From positions 1-57,645 of the forward strand of contig JAJCYW010000014.1 of NCBI GenBank assembly GCA_029262675.1: a DNA stretch of 57,645 bases. Reading direction: 5' to 3'. The DNA is from Chloroflexota bacterium. GTDB taxonomy: Bacteria > Chloroflexota > Dehalococcoidia > DSTF01 > RBG-16-68-14. The notes below the pieces were generated by a model. The model had not been told where the DNA came from. It saw nothing but the letters and a program-made list of their open reading frames with translations, and did no database searches. A program made the translations under genes and the position numbers. Below are positions 1 through 9,175 of the stretch, piece after piece (the first letter of the stretch is position 1; every line of letters begins with the position of its first letter).

Positions 1-21
1 CGCCAGCGTCTGCTCGATCAT
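1..21 (-). CDS. 5' end of an unidentified gene (partial)
   Basis: A reverse-strand ATG at 21 opens a frame reading MIEQTLA up to the window edge. It is preceded by GAGGAA at 31-26, a usable ribosome binding site, and a second in-frame ATG lies at 33. Seven codons are too few to name a product. The frame would be transcribed divergently from the coiled-coil gene at 393. Confidence 0.3.
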
Positions 22-33
22 AGGATTCCTCAT

Positions 34-392
34 CTCTTGGGCGCTTCAGGCTGACCGCCTGTTGCGCTTGTGGTAGCGCAGCGCATGTTGAACGCGGCGC
101 CGCGGGTGCGCGGCTCGTGCGGCGCCATTGTACGCGGCGGCTCCGAAATCGACAAGACGGGCGTTCGGCGATCTGGCCCTCTGGTATACTTGGGCCAAAC
201 TATTGGAGGGGTTCCGGCGGGCTGCCGATACTCCCCTAGCGCATGGGAATCCCGCGCCCGTGCCAATGAATCGGTGCGATGGTGCGAGGCGAGAGCGAGG
301 ACAAGCACGTGGGGCGGGCCCAGCGCGAGCGGCGGGAATCTGTCGGTCACATGATTCTGCGCGCGGCGAATCAATTGTTAGGGGGAAGCACG
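34..392. other. Intergenic region with no convincing gene
   Basis: This stretch of about 360 bases separates a possible divergent gene start at 21 from the GTG at 393. Frames that cross it are arginine-rich, have no ribosome site and look like GC-rich chance frames. The only signal I can point to is a TATACT box at 185-190, without a clear -35, which could serve the gene at 393 with a leader of about 200 nt. Confidence 0.4.
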
Positions 393-1187
393 GTGACCAC
401 GCCTGAGCGGCGCGATGGTGAGGGCTCCAACGGCGAGGCAGATGCGGCGGCGAAGCGCTCCGCCGAAGAGGCCAAGGCGGCCGCCGAAAAGCTGGAGAGC
501 ACCCTGCGCCACTTCGAATCGATGATGCAAACGCTAGAGCAGCAGTTGCAGGACGATGTTCCGCAGGGCGACGGCGCGTCGCACGGCGACGGCGCGTCGC
601 AACGCGACGCGGCGCAGCATGACGTTCTCGCTGGAGGGCCTGACGAGATCGAGACTCACGCCTTACAGGACCAGATGCAGGACTTCTTCGAGCGCCTTGA
701 CGCCGCCGTAGAGCGCCTGAACGTTCAGACGGCGCGCCTGTCGGACGGCGCGTCCGACCTCGCAGTCGTCGCCGGCCGCGTCGAGGCGCTGGTGAGCGAC
801 GTGACGCGCGCGCTGGGACATGCCAGCCGGATGGAAGAAGATCGCTCCGCCCAGGAGACAGAGTCCTTGGCGCCCGTTGAGTCGCAGTTTCAGCCCGGCG
901 AAGTCGCGGTCGGCGTGGTGCTGGCCGCAGTCCCTGGTTTTCAAGGGCTGATGGACGCGCAACGCGTGCTGACCAACCTGCCGGAGGCCGAAGGCGCGTC
1001 CGTGGTGGCCTACAAGAACGGCGAGGCGTCGCTGGAGATGGTGCTGCGCCAGCCGGTTACGGCTAGCCGCATCGTCGAAGGACTGAGCGAATCCGTCGGC
1101 CAGCCCGTTCTGATCGAGGAATCGCGTCCGGAGTCGCTGCGCCTGCGCTTGCGCTTCGTCGACCGCAACGGCGCCACGACCGCGTGA
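393..1187 (+). CDS. Coiled-coil protein of unknown function
   Basis: The product of 264 residues is not one I can name. I chose the GTG at 393 because GGGGGAAG at 381-388 sits just upstream; the frame is open further 5' but that part reads like non-coding sequence. Residues 10-60 are Ala/Glu/Lys-rich and likely helical. A perfect-looking 18-bp tandem repeat at 567-602 encodes GDGASH/GDGASQ. The middle third has heptad-like spacing, suggesting a coiled coil. The last 90 residues alternate short strands and helices (VAVGVVLAAVPGFQGL and a VVAYKNGEASLEMVL strand pair), which recalls a small ferredoxin-like fold. It has no signal peptide or membrane segment, so it is probably cytoplasmic. recF follows after 79 bases on the same strand. 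Confidence 0.65.
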   Translation: MTTPERRDGEGSNGEADAAAKRSAEEAKAAAEKLESTLRHFESMMQTLEQQLQDDVPQGDGASHGDGASQRDAAQHDVLAGGPDEIETHALQDQMQDFFERLDAAVERLNVQTARLSDGASDLAVVAGRVEALVSDVTRALGHASRMEEDRSAQETESLAPVESQFQPGEVAVGVVLAAVPGFQGLMDAQRVLTNLPEAEGASVVAYKNGEASLEMVLRQPVTASRIVEGLSESVGQPVLIEESRPESLRLRLRFVDRNGATTA

Positions 1188-1266
1188 GCAGCCCGCCCGC
1201 CCGTCATCTCGCCCCCGTCTATTCCCATGGCCCCGCCTACTTCCACGGCAAGGATCGCCGGCCGGC

Positions 1267-2424
1267 ATGTGGATCCAGCGCCTAACCCTCACCCACTTCC
1301 GTAACTACAAGGCACAGGAGCTTTCGCTCGCGAAGGGCCCTTCGCTGCTGCTCGGCGACAACGCGCAAGGCAAGAGCAACCTGCTGGAGGCGGCGTTCCT
1401 GCTGGCGACGACGCGTTCGGCGCGCGCCCAGACGGAGGGCGAACTGATCCACTGGGATGCGCTGACGGACCCGCAGCCCGTCGCACGCGTCACCGCGGAG
1501 GTGGAACGCGTGGACGGCCCGATACGTCTGGAGGTCGTCGTCGCCGGCCGGCCCAGGGACGGCGAACGCGCGCGTGTACCGGCATCGAAGCGGCTGCGCG
1601 TGAACGGCATCCCGAAGCGGGCGGCGGACGTCGTCGGCCAGCTCACGGCCGTGCTCTTCACGACTGACGATATCGAACTGATAGGCGGCGGCCCTGGAGA
1701 ACGCCGCCGCTACCTGGATGTGATGCTGACGCAACTGCAGCCTGCCTACGCCCGCGCGCTGCAACGCTACGGCAAGGTGGTGACGCAGCGCAACGCGCTG
1801 CTCCGCCGCATCCAGGCCAACGAAGCTGCGCCCGACGAGCTCGACTTCTGGGATGAGGAGCTCGCCGGCCACGGCGCCACGCTCGTCGGCGACCGTGCCG
1901 CCGCGATCGCTGCGCTCAGGGGCCTCGCACGCGACGCGCACGAGAGGCTGAGCGGCAGTACGGAGGATCTCGCCATCGCGTATGAACCGCGGCTCGAAGG
2001 CTGGTCCGTCGGCGACGCTTCGGGCTTATCGGCAGCGCTGCGCGAGTCGCTCGCCTCCGGTCGCGGCCGGGATATCGGCGCAGGCATGACGCTCAGCGGC
2101 CCCCATCGCGACGACGTGTCGGTGCTGCTTGACGGCGTGGCCGCGTCGTCGTTCGCTTCTCGGGGCCAGCAGCGCACGGCGGCCCTGGCGCTGCGGTTGG
2201 CCGAGGCCGGCTACATGGCGCAGATCAAGGGCGACCTGCCGGTCGTCCTGCTGGACGACGTGCTCTCGGAGCTGGACGAGGAGCGCCGCCGCGCCGTGCT
2301 CTCGTCGCTCGGTGATTGGGATCAGCTCCTGATTACGTCCGCCGACAACGACCGCTTCGACGAAGGCCTGCCGGGCTCCCCGGCGGTGTTTCGCGTCGAG
2401 GCCGGTACGATCACTCCGCGTTAG
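1267..2424 (+). CDS. recF: DNA replication and repair protein RecF
   Basis: RecF is an SMC-like ATPase that works with RecO and RecR to load RecA at single-strand gaps. The 385-residue length is normal for the family. The N-terminus has the family start (LTLTHFRNY) and a Walker A at residues 30-37 (GDNAQGKS). The C-terminal part carries LSGPHRDD, the ABC-type signature region SRGQQRT and the Walker B PVVLLDDVLSELD near residues 323-335. In many bacteria recF sits beside dnaN and gyrB; here neither neighbour is visible. Its stop overlaps the tail of the convergent lipid kinase gene by 14 bases, so the two transcripts must overlap. Confidence 0.96.
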   Translation: MWIQRLTLTHFRNYKAQELSLAKGPSLLLGDNAQGKSNLLEAAFLLATTRSARAQTEGELIHWDALTDPQPVARVTAEVERVDGPIRLEVVVAGRPRDGERARVPASKRLRVNGIPKRAADVVGQLTAVLFTTDDIELIGGGPGERRRYLDVMLTQLQPAYARALQRYGKVVTQRNALLRRIQANEAAPDELDFWDEELAGHGATLVGDRAAAIAALRGLARDAHERLSGSTEDLAIAYEPRLEGWSVGDASGLSAALRESLASGRGRDIGAGMTLSGPHRDDVSVLLDGVAASSFASRGQQRTAALALRLAEAGYMAQIKGDLPVVLLDDVLSELDEERRRAVLSSLGDWDQLLITSADNDRFDEGLPGSPAVFRVEAGTITPR

Positions 2425-3394
2425 GACGCCGGAATAGGGGACTGTCCAGCTCCGCCGGCACGATCACACGCAGAGCGTGCCGTACTATGTCGATGCTGAT
2501 GGGCGTCTCGGTCAGGTAGTCGCCGTCGATCTGGACCGGCAGGCCGGGCGTGCGCACCTCCAGCGACTCGACCGTGCGATACCGCACGTTCGCGCGGCCT
2601 GCATGACGCCCCAGCAGCACCCACGGCGCCAGCCATGCGATCCGGCGAAGGCCGCCGCGCTCCAGCAGGCAGAAGTCGAGCTTGCCGTCCACCGCGCTCG
2701 CCAGATGGGTTAGGTTTGCAACGCCCGCGTAGCTCCGCGTGTTGCCCAGCAGCAGCCAGTAGAGCGACGCTCGCTCCGCCACGCCGTCGATCACTAAATC
2801 CACGACCTCAGCGCGGTGGTTGAACACGTTACGGACGCCCTGCCACAGGTAGGCGGTCGCTCCCAGCCTGCGCTTCAGCGCACCCGACGCTTGGCTGACG
2901 ATGCTGGCATCGAAGCCGATGCCCGCCATCAGCAGGAAGTAGCGTTCGCCGCTATCGTCGTTTTCGCCGGCGAGGCTGCGTGGCGGGTCGCCGGATTCGA
3001 GGTGCTGCGCGGGGAGAGCGCGGACGCGCCCGAGGTCAATGGACCGGCGGTCGCCTGTCACCAGAAGCTGCAGCGCCTCCGTTGGCCGCCGAGGCACGCC
3101 GGCCTCCTTCGCCCAGACGTTGGCCGTGCCGCCGCGGATCACGGCCAGCGGTGTACCGCTGCCGGCGAGGCCGTTAGCTACCTCGTTCACGGTGCCGTCG
3201 CCGCCGCAGGCGATGACGGCGTCCGCGTTCTGCGCCGCCGCGATCAGGGCCAGCTCGGTCGCGTGGCCGGCCGAAGTCGTCTCGTTGATGGAGATCTCCC
3301 AGCCCTCGATCCCGCCGACGGCCGACTTCAGCCGCTCGAGAGGAGGCGCGCCGCGCGAGGCCGGGTTGCGGATCAGCCGGGCATTGTTGACCAT
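2411..3394 (-). CDS. Diacylglycerol kinase-family lipid kinase (YegS/DagK type)
   Basis: The product of about 327 residues belongs to the DAGK catalytic family, which phosphorylates diacylglycerol or related lipids at the inner membrane face. It opens with the family start LIRNPASRGAPPLERL and carries the nucleotide-binding glycine motif ACGGDGTVNEVANGL. A later block, IDLGRV, and the C-terminal PVQIDGDYL are also typical. The frame is open 80 codons further upstream, but I start at the ATG at 3394 because the conserved fold begins there and the extension overlaps the promoter of the sulfur operon. It converges on recF, overlapping by 14 bases. The exact lipid substrate cannot be read from sequence. 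Confidence 0.88.
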   Translation of the reverse strand: MVNNARLIRNPASRGAPPLERLKSAVGGIEGWEISINETTSAGHATELALIAAAQNADAVIACGGDGTVNEVANGLAGSGTPLAVIRGGTANVWAKEAGVPRRPTEALQLLVTGDRRSIDLGRVRALPAQHLESGDPPRSLAGENDDSGERYFLLMAGIGFDASIVSQASGALKRRLGATAYLWQGVRNVFNHRAEVVDLVIDGVAERASLYWLLLGNTRSYAGVANLTHLASAVDGKLDFCLLERGGLRRIAWLAPWVLLGRHAGRANVRYRTVESLEVRTPGLPVQIDGDYLTETPISIDIVRHALRVIVPAELDSPLFRRPNAE

Positions 3395-3455
3395 GTTGCT
3401 ATGGTAGACCGTGCTGGCGGTCGCGTCGACCCGCCCCTGAATCGCGCTGAGAAGA

Positions 3456-3484
3456 TTGACAGCCCAGATAGGCTGCGATAGTAT
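3456..3484 (+). promoter_or_regulatory. Probable promoter of the sulfur assimilation operon
   Basis: A perfect TTGACA at 3456-3461 is followed after 17 bases by TAGTAT at 3479-3484, in a stretch (3480-3510) clearly richer in A/T than its surroundings. Transcription would begin near 3491, about 65 bases before the sulfite reductase start, which has AGGAGG at 3543-3548. A second box, TATGAT at 3484-3489, is too far from the -35. Confidence 0.6.
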
Positions 3485-3554
3485 ATGATATAGTTGAGAA
3501 AGTAAGTCAAGTTTATGCTCTTTGTGATGGGCCTGACCGAATAGGAGGACCGGC

Positions 3555-5333
3555 ATGGTGAAAGAAGCGATAGGTAACGGCCAGGAGCCGGGCGCTGGAC
3601 TCGAACCGCTCGAGGCGGGCGAGCTGAACAACTACGAAAAAGAGGCGACAGCCTTCCTCGCCGGAGGCGGCCTGGGCGACGATTTTCGGCCGTTCCGGCT
3701 GCAACAAGGCGTCTACGGCCAGCGCCAGGACGACGCTCAGATGATCCGGATCAAGATCCCCCACGGCTCGATGACGGCCGAACAGCTCGATGTCATCGGA
3801 GATATGGCGGACAAGTACTCGGGTCGCAAGGTGGGCCACGTCACGACGCGGCAGGCGATCCAGCTTCACTACGTGCCGTTGGAGAACACGCCGACGGTGC
3901 TGCGGATCCTGGCGGATGCCGGACTGACGACGCGGGAGGCCTGCGGCAACACCGTGCGCAACGTCAGCGCCGATCCGACATCGGGGCTCTGCGAAGACAC
4001 GGTCTTCGACGTGACGCCGCACGCGGAGGCGACGAAGAACTTCTTCCTCCGCAACCCGATCTGTCAGAAGCTGCCGCGAAAGTTCAAGATCGCCTTCTCC
4101 GCCTGCCCGCACGACAAGGGGCTGGTGCCGATCCACGACCTCGGGGCGACGGCCGTCATGAAGGACGGCAAGCGCGGATTCAAGGTCACGGTCGGTGGTG
4201 GTCTCGGCGCGTCGCCCTTCATCGCGCAGGTGCTGGAGGAGTTTGTTCCGGAGGAGGAGCTGCTGCGCGTGTCCGAAGCCGTGATCCGCATCTTCGATCG
4301 GATGGGCAACCGCAAGAACCGCAACAAGGCCCGAATCAAGTTCGTCGTCAAGCAGCTAGGCATGGATGAGTTCCGCCGCGTGGTTCAAGAGGAGATCGCG
4401 GCGCTGCCCCCGGCTGAGAAGCAGGGCTACCTGGACCCGGACTGGTCGCTCCAGGAGGACGACGCGACACACGTCTCGGCCGCGTCGCAAGGGTCGAACG
4501 GCCACAAGCCGCAGGACGGATTCGAGGCCTGGAAGCGCACAAACGCGATCCCGCAGGCGCAGTCCGGGTTCTCCATGGTCTACGTTCTGCTGCCGATCGG
4601 CGACATGACCGTCGATCAGTTCCACCGGCTCGCCGATATCTCCCGCACCTACGCGGGCGGCAAGATCCGCACCGCGGTGAACCAGAACATGGTGCTGCGC
4701 TGGGTCCACAACGAAGACCTGCCTGGCCTCCACGCCGACCTGGTCGAGTGTGGCCTGGCGGAGGACGGCGCGCTGACGCTCAACGACGTGATGACGTGCC
4801 CGGGCACGGACACCTGCAGCCTCGGCGTGACGTCGTCGAAGGGGCTCGGCACGGCGATCCGCGAGATGCTGGCCGGGACGAACGGCGAGTTCAAGAGCGA
4901 CCCGCTCGTCGAGCAGATGCGGATCAAGATCAGCGGCTGCCCCAACTCCTGCGGCCACCACCACGTTGCCGACATTGGCTTCTACGGCAACGCCGTGCGC
5001 TCCGGCGAACGAATGGTACCCGCCTTCTCGATGCTCGTCGCCGGTAAGGCCCACGGCGAGGACGCCCGCGTCGCCAAGCACGTGATGAAGGTCTCTGCCA
5101 AGCGCATCCCAGAGGCCGTGCGGACGCTGATCGGCCACTACAGGGAGCAACGCGACGAAGGCGAGCCCTTCGGCGAGTGGGCGTTGCGCATCGGCGTCCC
5201 TGCGATCAGGGAGCTGATGGCCGGCTTCAAGGACATGCCTGTCTACAACGAAGACCCGATGGCTTTCGTCGATTGGGGCGCCACGACGCTGTTCAGCCTG
5301 GAGGACATGGGCGAAGGGGAGTGCGCCATATAG
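3555..5333 (+). CDS. sir: Siroheme nitrite/sulfite reductase, probably assimilatory sulfite reductase
   Basis: This 592-residue enzyme carries siroheme coupled to a [4Fe-4S] cluster and reduces sulfite to sulfide (or nitrite to ammonia) with six electrons, probably from ferredoxin. It shows two ferredoxin-like half domains (FRPFRLQQGVYGQRQ near residue 50, and a second starting near 340). The cluster/siroheme ligands are Cys415 and Cys421 (CPGTDTC) plus Cys462 and Cys466 (CPNSC). Family members reduce either substrate, but the next genes (cysH, cysC, sat) point to sulfite. AGGAGG ends 6 bases before the ATG. No flavoprotein partner is in the window, which fits a ferredoxin-dependent enzyme. 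Confidence 0.9.
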   Translation: MVKEAIGNGQEPGAGLEPLEAGELNNYEKEATAFLAGGGLGDDFRPFRLQQGVYGQRQDDAQMIRIKIPHGSMTAEQLDVIGDMADKYSGRKVGHVTTRQAIQLHYVPLENTPTVLRILADAGLTTREACGNTVRNVSADPTSGLCEDTVFDVTPHAEATKNFFLRNPICQKLPRKFKIAFSACPHDKGLVPIHDLGATAVMKDGKRGFKVTVGGGLGASPFIAQVLEEFVPEEELLRVSEAVIRIFDRMGNRKNRNKARIKFVVKQLGMDEFRRVVQEEIAALPPAEKQGYLDPDWSLQEDDATHVSAASQGSNGHKPQDGFEAWKRTNAIPQAQSGFSMVYVLLPIGDMTVDQFHRLADISRTYAGGKIRTAVNQNMVLRWVHNEDLPGLHADLVECGLAEDGALTLNDVMTCPGTDTCSLGVTSSKGLGTAIREMLAGTNGEFKSDPLVEQMRIKISGCPNSCGHHHVADIGFYGNAVRSGERMVPAFSMLVAGKAHGEDARVAKHVMKVSAKRIPEAVRTLIGHYREQRDEGEPFGEWALRIGVPAIRELMAGFKDMPVYNEDPMAFVDWGATTLFSLEDMGEGECAI

Positions 5334-5364
5334 GCGTCGCTCCGTTTCGTGAACGACGAGAGCG

Positions 5365-5400
5365 GCTCTCCCGCAGGAGAGCGGCTTTCCGGTGGAAAGC
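5365..5400 (+). promoter_or_regulatory. Two consecutive perfect hairpins between sir and cysH
   Basis: Two stem-loops lie back to back. GCTCTCC/GGAGAGC (5365-5371 with 5376-5382) has a CGCA loop, and GCTTTCC/GGAAAGC (5384-5390 with 5394-5400) has a GGT loop. Both stems are 7 bp without mismatch, and the second ends 15 bases before the cysH start. No U tract follows, so this is not a standard terminator. mRNA stabilisation, processing or attenuation are possible. Confidence 0.5.
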
Positions 5401-5415
5401 TGAGAAAGAGCAGAT

Positions 5416-6165
5416 ATGAACGCAACCACGCCGTACACGCCGGAACAGCTCGCCCAGTGGAACTCGGAGTTGGAGGACCAATCACCGCAGGCGATACTGC
5501 GCTGGTCCGTCGAGAAGTTCTACCCGGGATTGACCATGGCCTGCAGCTTCGGCGGGCCGTCCGGCTTGGTGCTGCTGGACATGATGTCTAAGATCGAGCC
5601 GCGCGTGGAAGTCTTCTACCTGGACACCGATTTCCTCTTCCCGGAAACAATGGAAACACGCGACAAGGCTATCGAACGCTATGGGATGACGCCCGTCGCG
5701 TACAAGACCGGCCTCTCGCCCGCAGCCCAGGCCGCCAAACACGGAGAGGAGCTCTGGCTCAGCGATCCCGATCTCTGCTGCCAGATCCGCAAGGTCGAAC
5801 CCAACGCCCGCGCGTTGGAGGGGAAGCGGGCCTGGATCACCGGCATCCGCCGCGACCAGGGCGAATCGCGCGGCGACGCGGCGATCGTCCAGTGGGACGA
5901 GAAGTTCGGGCTGGTGAAGCTGCTGCCGCTGGCTATGTGGCTGGAGGCCGATGTCTGGGCCTACATCGTTAAGCACGAAGTGCCGTATAACCCGCTGCAC
6001 GACCGCGACTACCCCAGCATCGGCTGCACCAACTGCACGCTGGCCGTGAATCCGGGCGACGACCTGCGCGCCGGCCGCTGGCAAGGGATCGGCAAGGTGG
6101 AGTGCGGCCTCCACACCGGCGGCGAGCCGGTCCCGCTGGCGCGGGGCGAAGAGCTGGCAGGATAA
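5416..6165 (+). CDS. cysH: Adenylyl-sulfate/phosphoadenylyl-sulfate reductase (iron-sulfur type)
   Basis: CysH reduces activated sulfate (APS or PAPS) to sulfite using thioredoxin. The 249-residue protein has the substrate-loop start ACSFGGPSGLVLLDM at residues 42-56 and the KRAWITGIRRDQGESR block at 137-152. The cysteine pairs Cys121-Cys122 and Cys204-x2-Cys207 mark the [4Fe-4S]-containing, APS-using subfamily. The catalytic cysteine is Cys230 in ECGLH. The gene lies 82 bases after sir, separated by two hairpins, with GAAAGAG as a modest ribosome site. The sulfite product would feed the upstream reductase. Because an APS kinase gene follows, use of PAPS is not excluded. Confidence 0.94.
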   Translation: MNATTPYTPEQLAQWNSELEDQSPQAILRWSVEKFYPGLTMACSFGGPSGLVLLDMMSKIEPRVEVFYLDTDFLFPETMETRDKAIERYGMTPVAYKTGLSPAAQAAKHGEELWLSDPDLCCQIRKVEPNARALEGKRAWITGIRRDQGESRGDAAIVQWDEKFGLVKLLPLAMWLEADVWAYIVKHEVPYNPLHDRDYPSIGCTNCTLAVNPGDDLRAGRWQGIGKVECGLHTGGEPVPLARGEELAG

Positions 6166-6206
6166 GACACACAGTTGACAGCAAGAACGTTGAAAGAGGG
6201 GGAAGA

Positions 6207-6743
6207 ATGACAGAGCGAGGAGTAACGATCTGGTTCACCGGGCTCTCCGGCGCCGGCAAGACCACTATCGCGGAGCAACTGGTGCAGATCGCCCGCGACC
6301 GCGGCCGCAACGTGGAGATGCTGGACGGTGATGTGGTCCGGACGAACCTGAGCAAGGGTCTGGGCTTCAGCAAAGAAGACCGCGACATCAACATTCGTCG
6401 CATCGGATTCGTCTGTAACCTGCTCGCCCGCAACGGCGTGATCGCCGTCGCCTCGGCCATCTCGCCGTATCGCGCGATTCGCGACGAGGTGCGCGCCACA
6501 CATGACGACTTCGTCGAGGTCTACGTCCGCTGCTCCATCGAAAAACTGACGGAGCGCGACGTGAAGGGCCTCTACGCCAAGGCGCTGAGCGGCGAGATCA
6601 AGAACTTCACCGGCGTCTCCGATCCGTACGAAGAGCCGCTCACACCGGAAGTGCTGCTGGACTCCGAGACGGAGACCGAGGAGGAGAGTCTGGCCAAGCT
6701 CGTCGCCAAGCTGGAAGAACTCGGCCACCTGCCGCCGGCCTAA
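6207..6743 (+). CDS. cysC: Adenylyl-sulfate kinase
   Basis: CysC phosphorylates APS to PAPS with ATP. The product of 178 residues matches the single-domain bacterial enzyme. I start at the ATG at 6207 because GAGGGGGAAG lies just upstream and the protein then begins [20 protein letters not shown], with the P-loop at residues 12-19. [21 protein letters not shown] and NIRRIGFV are the substrate-binding blocks, and [19 protein letters not shown] is the conserved lid region. It sits 41 bases after cysH and 76 before sat. Since the neighbouring CysH has the cluster cysteines of APS reductases, PAPS made here may serve sulfotransferases rather than reduction. Confidence 0.95.
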   Translation: MTERGVTIWFTGLSGAGKTTIAEQLVQIARDRGRNVEMLDGDVVRTNLSKGLGFSKEDRDINIRRIGFVCNLLARNGVIAVASAISPYRAIRDEVRATHDDFVEVYVRCSIEKLTERDVKGLYAKALSGEIKNFTGVSDPYEEPLTPEVLLDSETETEEESLAKLVAKLEELGHLPPA

Positions 6744-6819
6744 CGAGCGACCGCGGTCACATCCGACAGATATAGGCGTTGGAAGTATTACAGCCCGCGC
6801 CACCACGGAAAGGAACACG

Positions 6820-8019
6820 ATGACGGACGGACTAGTTGCACCCCACGGCGGTCGCCTGATCGATCGCGAAGTCGGCGGAGACGAAGCGGCGGCGCTGCAG
6901 GCCAAGGCGAAGTCGCTGCCGCAGCTTACGATCAGTTCGCGCGCGCTCTCCGATTTGGAGCTGATCGCGAACGGCGCCCTCAGCCCGCTGGAGGGGTACA
7001 TGACCAAGGCGCAGTACACGTCCGTCGTCGAGACGATGCGGCTCCCCGGCGGCGAGGCCTGGTCGCTTCCCGTCACGGCCTCCGCGACATCTGAAGAAGC
7101 GCAGTCGCTGAAGGACGGCCAGCAGATCGCGCTCGTCGGCAACGATGGCGAGCCGCTGGCCGTGCTCGACCTGGAAGAGCGCTACGACTACGACAAGCAG
7201 GCCGAGGCCCAGCACGTCTACCGCACGACCGACGAGGCCCACCCCGGCGTCGCGGCGATGTACGCTCAGGGCGACGTGCTGCTGGGCGGCAAGGTGACGC
7301 TCTTTCGCAAGGTCTCGACCGCGTTCGCCGAACACCGGCTGACGCCGGCCATGACACGCGCCGCCTTCGCCGAACGCGGCTGGAAGACGGTCGTGGGATT
7401 CCAGACGCGCAACCCCGTCCACCGCGCACACGAGTACCTCCAGAAGACGGCGATGGAGATCGTCGATGGGCTGCTGCTGCACCCGCTCGTCGGCGACACG
7501 AAGGACGACGACATCCCCCCGGACGTGCGCATGCAGTGCTATCAGGTGCTGCTGGACGGCTACTACCCGAGCGACCGGGTGCTGCTCTCCGTGCTGCCGG
7601 CGGCGATGCGCTACGCCGGCCCGCGCGAGGCGATCTTCCACGCCATGGTTCGTAAGAACTACGGCTGCTCGCACTTCATCGTCGGCCGCGACCACGCCGG
7701 CGTCGGCGACTACTACGGCACCTACGACGCGCAGGCGATCTTCGGCGAGTTCACGCCCGCAGAGCTGGGCATGACGCCGCTGATGTTCGAGCACAGCTTC
7801 TATTGCACGTCCTGCCAAGGCATGGCGAGCAGTAAGACCTGCCCCCACGGTGCCGAACAGCGGGTGTTCCTCTCCGGCACCAAGGTACGCGAGATGCTAG
7901 CCGCCGGCGAAGCGCCGCCGCCCGAGTTCAGCCGGCCAGAAGTGGCCAAAGTGCTGATCGATTCGATGAGCGGCGGCGGCGTTCAGTCCGGTGCCGGGGG
8001 GAGCGGTGGCGGGGCTTAG
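6820..8019 (+). CDS. sat: Sulfate adenylyltransferase (ATP sulfurylase)
   Basis: Sat makes APS from sulfate and ATP, the entry step of the pathway. The 399-residue protein is the homo-oligomeric form rather than the CysD/CysN pair. It shows the PUA-like N-terminal domain, the active-site [14 protein letters not shown] near residues 193-206 and the second nucleotide motif [12 protein letters not shown] near 288-299. A cysteine-rich stretch [13 protein letters not shown] near 328-340 resembles the zinc site known in some thermophile and archaeal homologues. AAAGGAAC precedes the ATG. The last residues are Gly/Ser-rich and probably disordered. The transporter gene downstream may overlap this gene by 29 bases if its upstream GTG is used. 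Confidence 0.96.
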   Translation: MTDGLVAPHGGRLIDREVGGDEAAALQAKAKSLPQLTISSRALSDLELIANGALSPLEGYMTKAQYTSVVETMRLPGGEAWSLPVTASATSEEAQSLKDGQQIALVGNDGEPLAVLDLEERYDYDKQAEAQHVYRTTDEAHPGVAAMYAQGDVLLGGKVTLFRKVSTAFAEHRLTPAMTRAAFAERGWKTVVGFQTRNPVHRAHEYLQKTAMEIVDGLLLHPLVGDTKDDDIPPDVRMQCYQVLLDGYYPSDRVLLSVLPAAMRYAGPREAIFHAMVRKNYGCSHFIVGRDHAGVGDYYGTYDAQAIFGEFTPAELGMTPLMFEHSFYCTSCQGMASSKTCPHGAEQRVFLSGTKVREMLAAGEAPPPEFSRPEVAKVLIDSMSGGGVQSGAGGSGGGA

Positions 8020-8053
8020 GGCCTCGGGGCCTAGAACGTCCGGGCCTCCGGGC

Positions 8054-9175
8054 GTGATCGACGCGCCTCGTGTGCTCGTCGAACCCGACGAGTTCGCCGC
8101 CCACTTCGATGTCGCCGGCCTCGCTCCCGACTCGATGCTGCTCGCCGCGCTGCGGCGCGTTCCCTACGTGGTGGCGGCGCTGGCGCTCTTCGTGCTGGCG
8201 CTGGAGCTGCTAACGACGGGCGCCTCCAGCGCGCAGGACCTGCTCTCGAGACTCGCGGCGGACGGGCCGCTCAACCTCTTCGGCTTCGGCTGGCTGGGCG
8301 CCTATGTGATGCTGAGCGGCTCGCCTGTCGCGGCGACGGCGCTCAGCCTCTTCTCCGGCGGCGCGATCTCCGAGCTGGAAAGCTTCGCGATGATCAACGG
8401 CTCCCGCTTCGGCGCGTCGTTCATGGTGCTGCTCGTCGGCTTCATCTATTACCTGCGTCACCAGCGCAACCCGGACGGCCTCTACATCGGCGTCGTCGCG
8501 TTGCTGACGACGATCACGATCTACACGCCGTCGCTGATCGTCGGGCTGGTGGCGCTCGACCAGGGTTGGTTCGACGGCGTCAGCGTCGGCGCGCCGCCCG
8601 GCTTCGCGACGGTCACGCAGGATGGCGTCGGTGGCATCGTCGACTGGTTCGACGATCTATTGCCGGGGCTGCTCGTCTTCGGCCTGGGCGCGGCAGTGCT
8701 GCTGGTCAGCTTCCAGCTTTTCGACAAGGTGCTGCCCAACCTCGACCCGCCCAGCCCGCGCCTGGAGCGGGTACTGGCGTTCTTCCACCGGCCGCTGACG
8801 ATGTTCGTCATGGGCGGGCTAGTGACGCTGGCGACGCTTTCGGTTTCGATCTCGCTGACGCTGCTCGTACCACTCTCGATGAAAGGCGTGATCCGGCGGC
8901 ACAGCATCGTGCCCTACGTGATGGGTGCCAACATCACGACGTTCATCGATACGCTCTTCGCGGCGCTCGTGCTCGATACGCCGCCGGCCGTGACCGTCGT
9001 CGTGACGCAGATGGTGCTGACGGCAGCGGTGTCGCTGGTAGTGCTGGCGCTGTTCTACGGCCCGTACCAGCGCGCGATCCTGGGCGCGGCCCACTTTCTG
9101 ACGGCAAATCGGCGCAGCTTCGTCGCCTTCATGGCCGCGATCTTCGCCGTGCCCGGCGTGCTGCTGTTCGTATAG
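8054..9175 (+). CDS. PNaS-like anion transporter, candidate sulfate permease
   Basis: This is a multi-pass membrane protein of about 373 residues with eight or so hydrophobic segments. Two inverted-repeat-like motifs, SGSPVAATALSLFSGGAI...NGSRFGAS and PYVMGANITTFIDTLFAALV, resemble the paired QSSSATT/GANIGTT motifs of the sodium-phosphate cotransporter family, though diverged. Its position directly after sat suggests sulfate or another sulfur oxyanion as substrate; this is inference from context. The frame is open to a GTG at 7991 inside sat. I prefer the GTG at 8054 because residues before it are encoded by a repetitive GGGCCT-rich stretch. The ribosome site is weak for both. It could alternatively export sulfite. 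Confidence 0.6.
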   Translation: MIDAPRVLVEPDEFAAHFDVAGLAPDSMLLAALRRVPYVVAALALFVLALELLTTGASSAQDLLSRLAADGPLNLFGFGWLGAYVMLSGSPVAATALSLFSGGAISELESFAMINGSRFGASFMVLLVGFIYYLRHQRNPDGLYIGVVALLTTITIYTPSLIVGLVALDQGWFDGVSVGAPPGFATVTQDGVGGIVDWFDDLLPGLLVFGLGAAVLLVSFQLFDKVLPNLDPPSPRLERVLAFFHRPLTMFVMGGLVTLATLSVSISLTLLVPLSMKGVIRRHSIVPYVMGANITTFIDTLFAALVLDTPPAVTVVVTQMVLTAAVSLVVLALFYGPYQRAILGAAHFLTANRRSFVAFMAAIFAVPGVLLFV

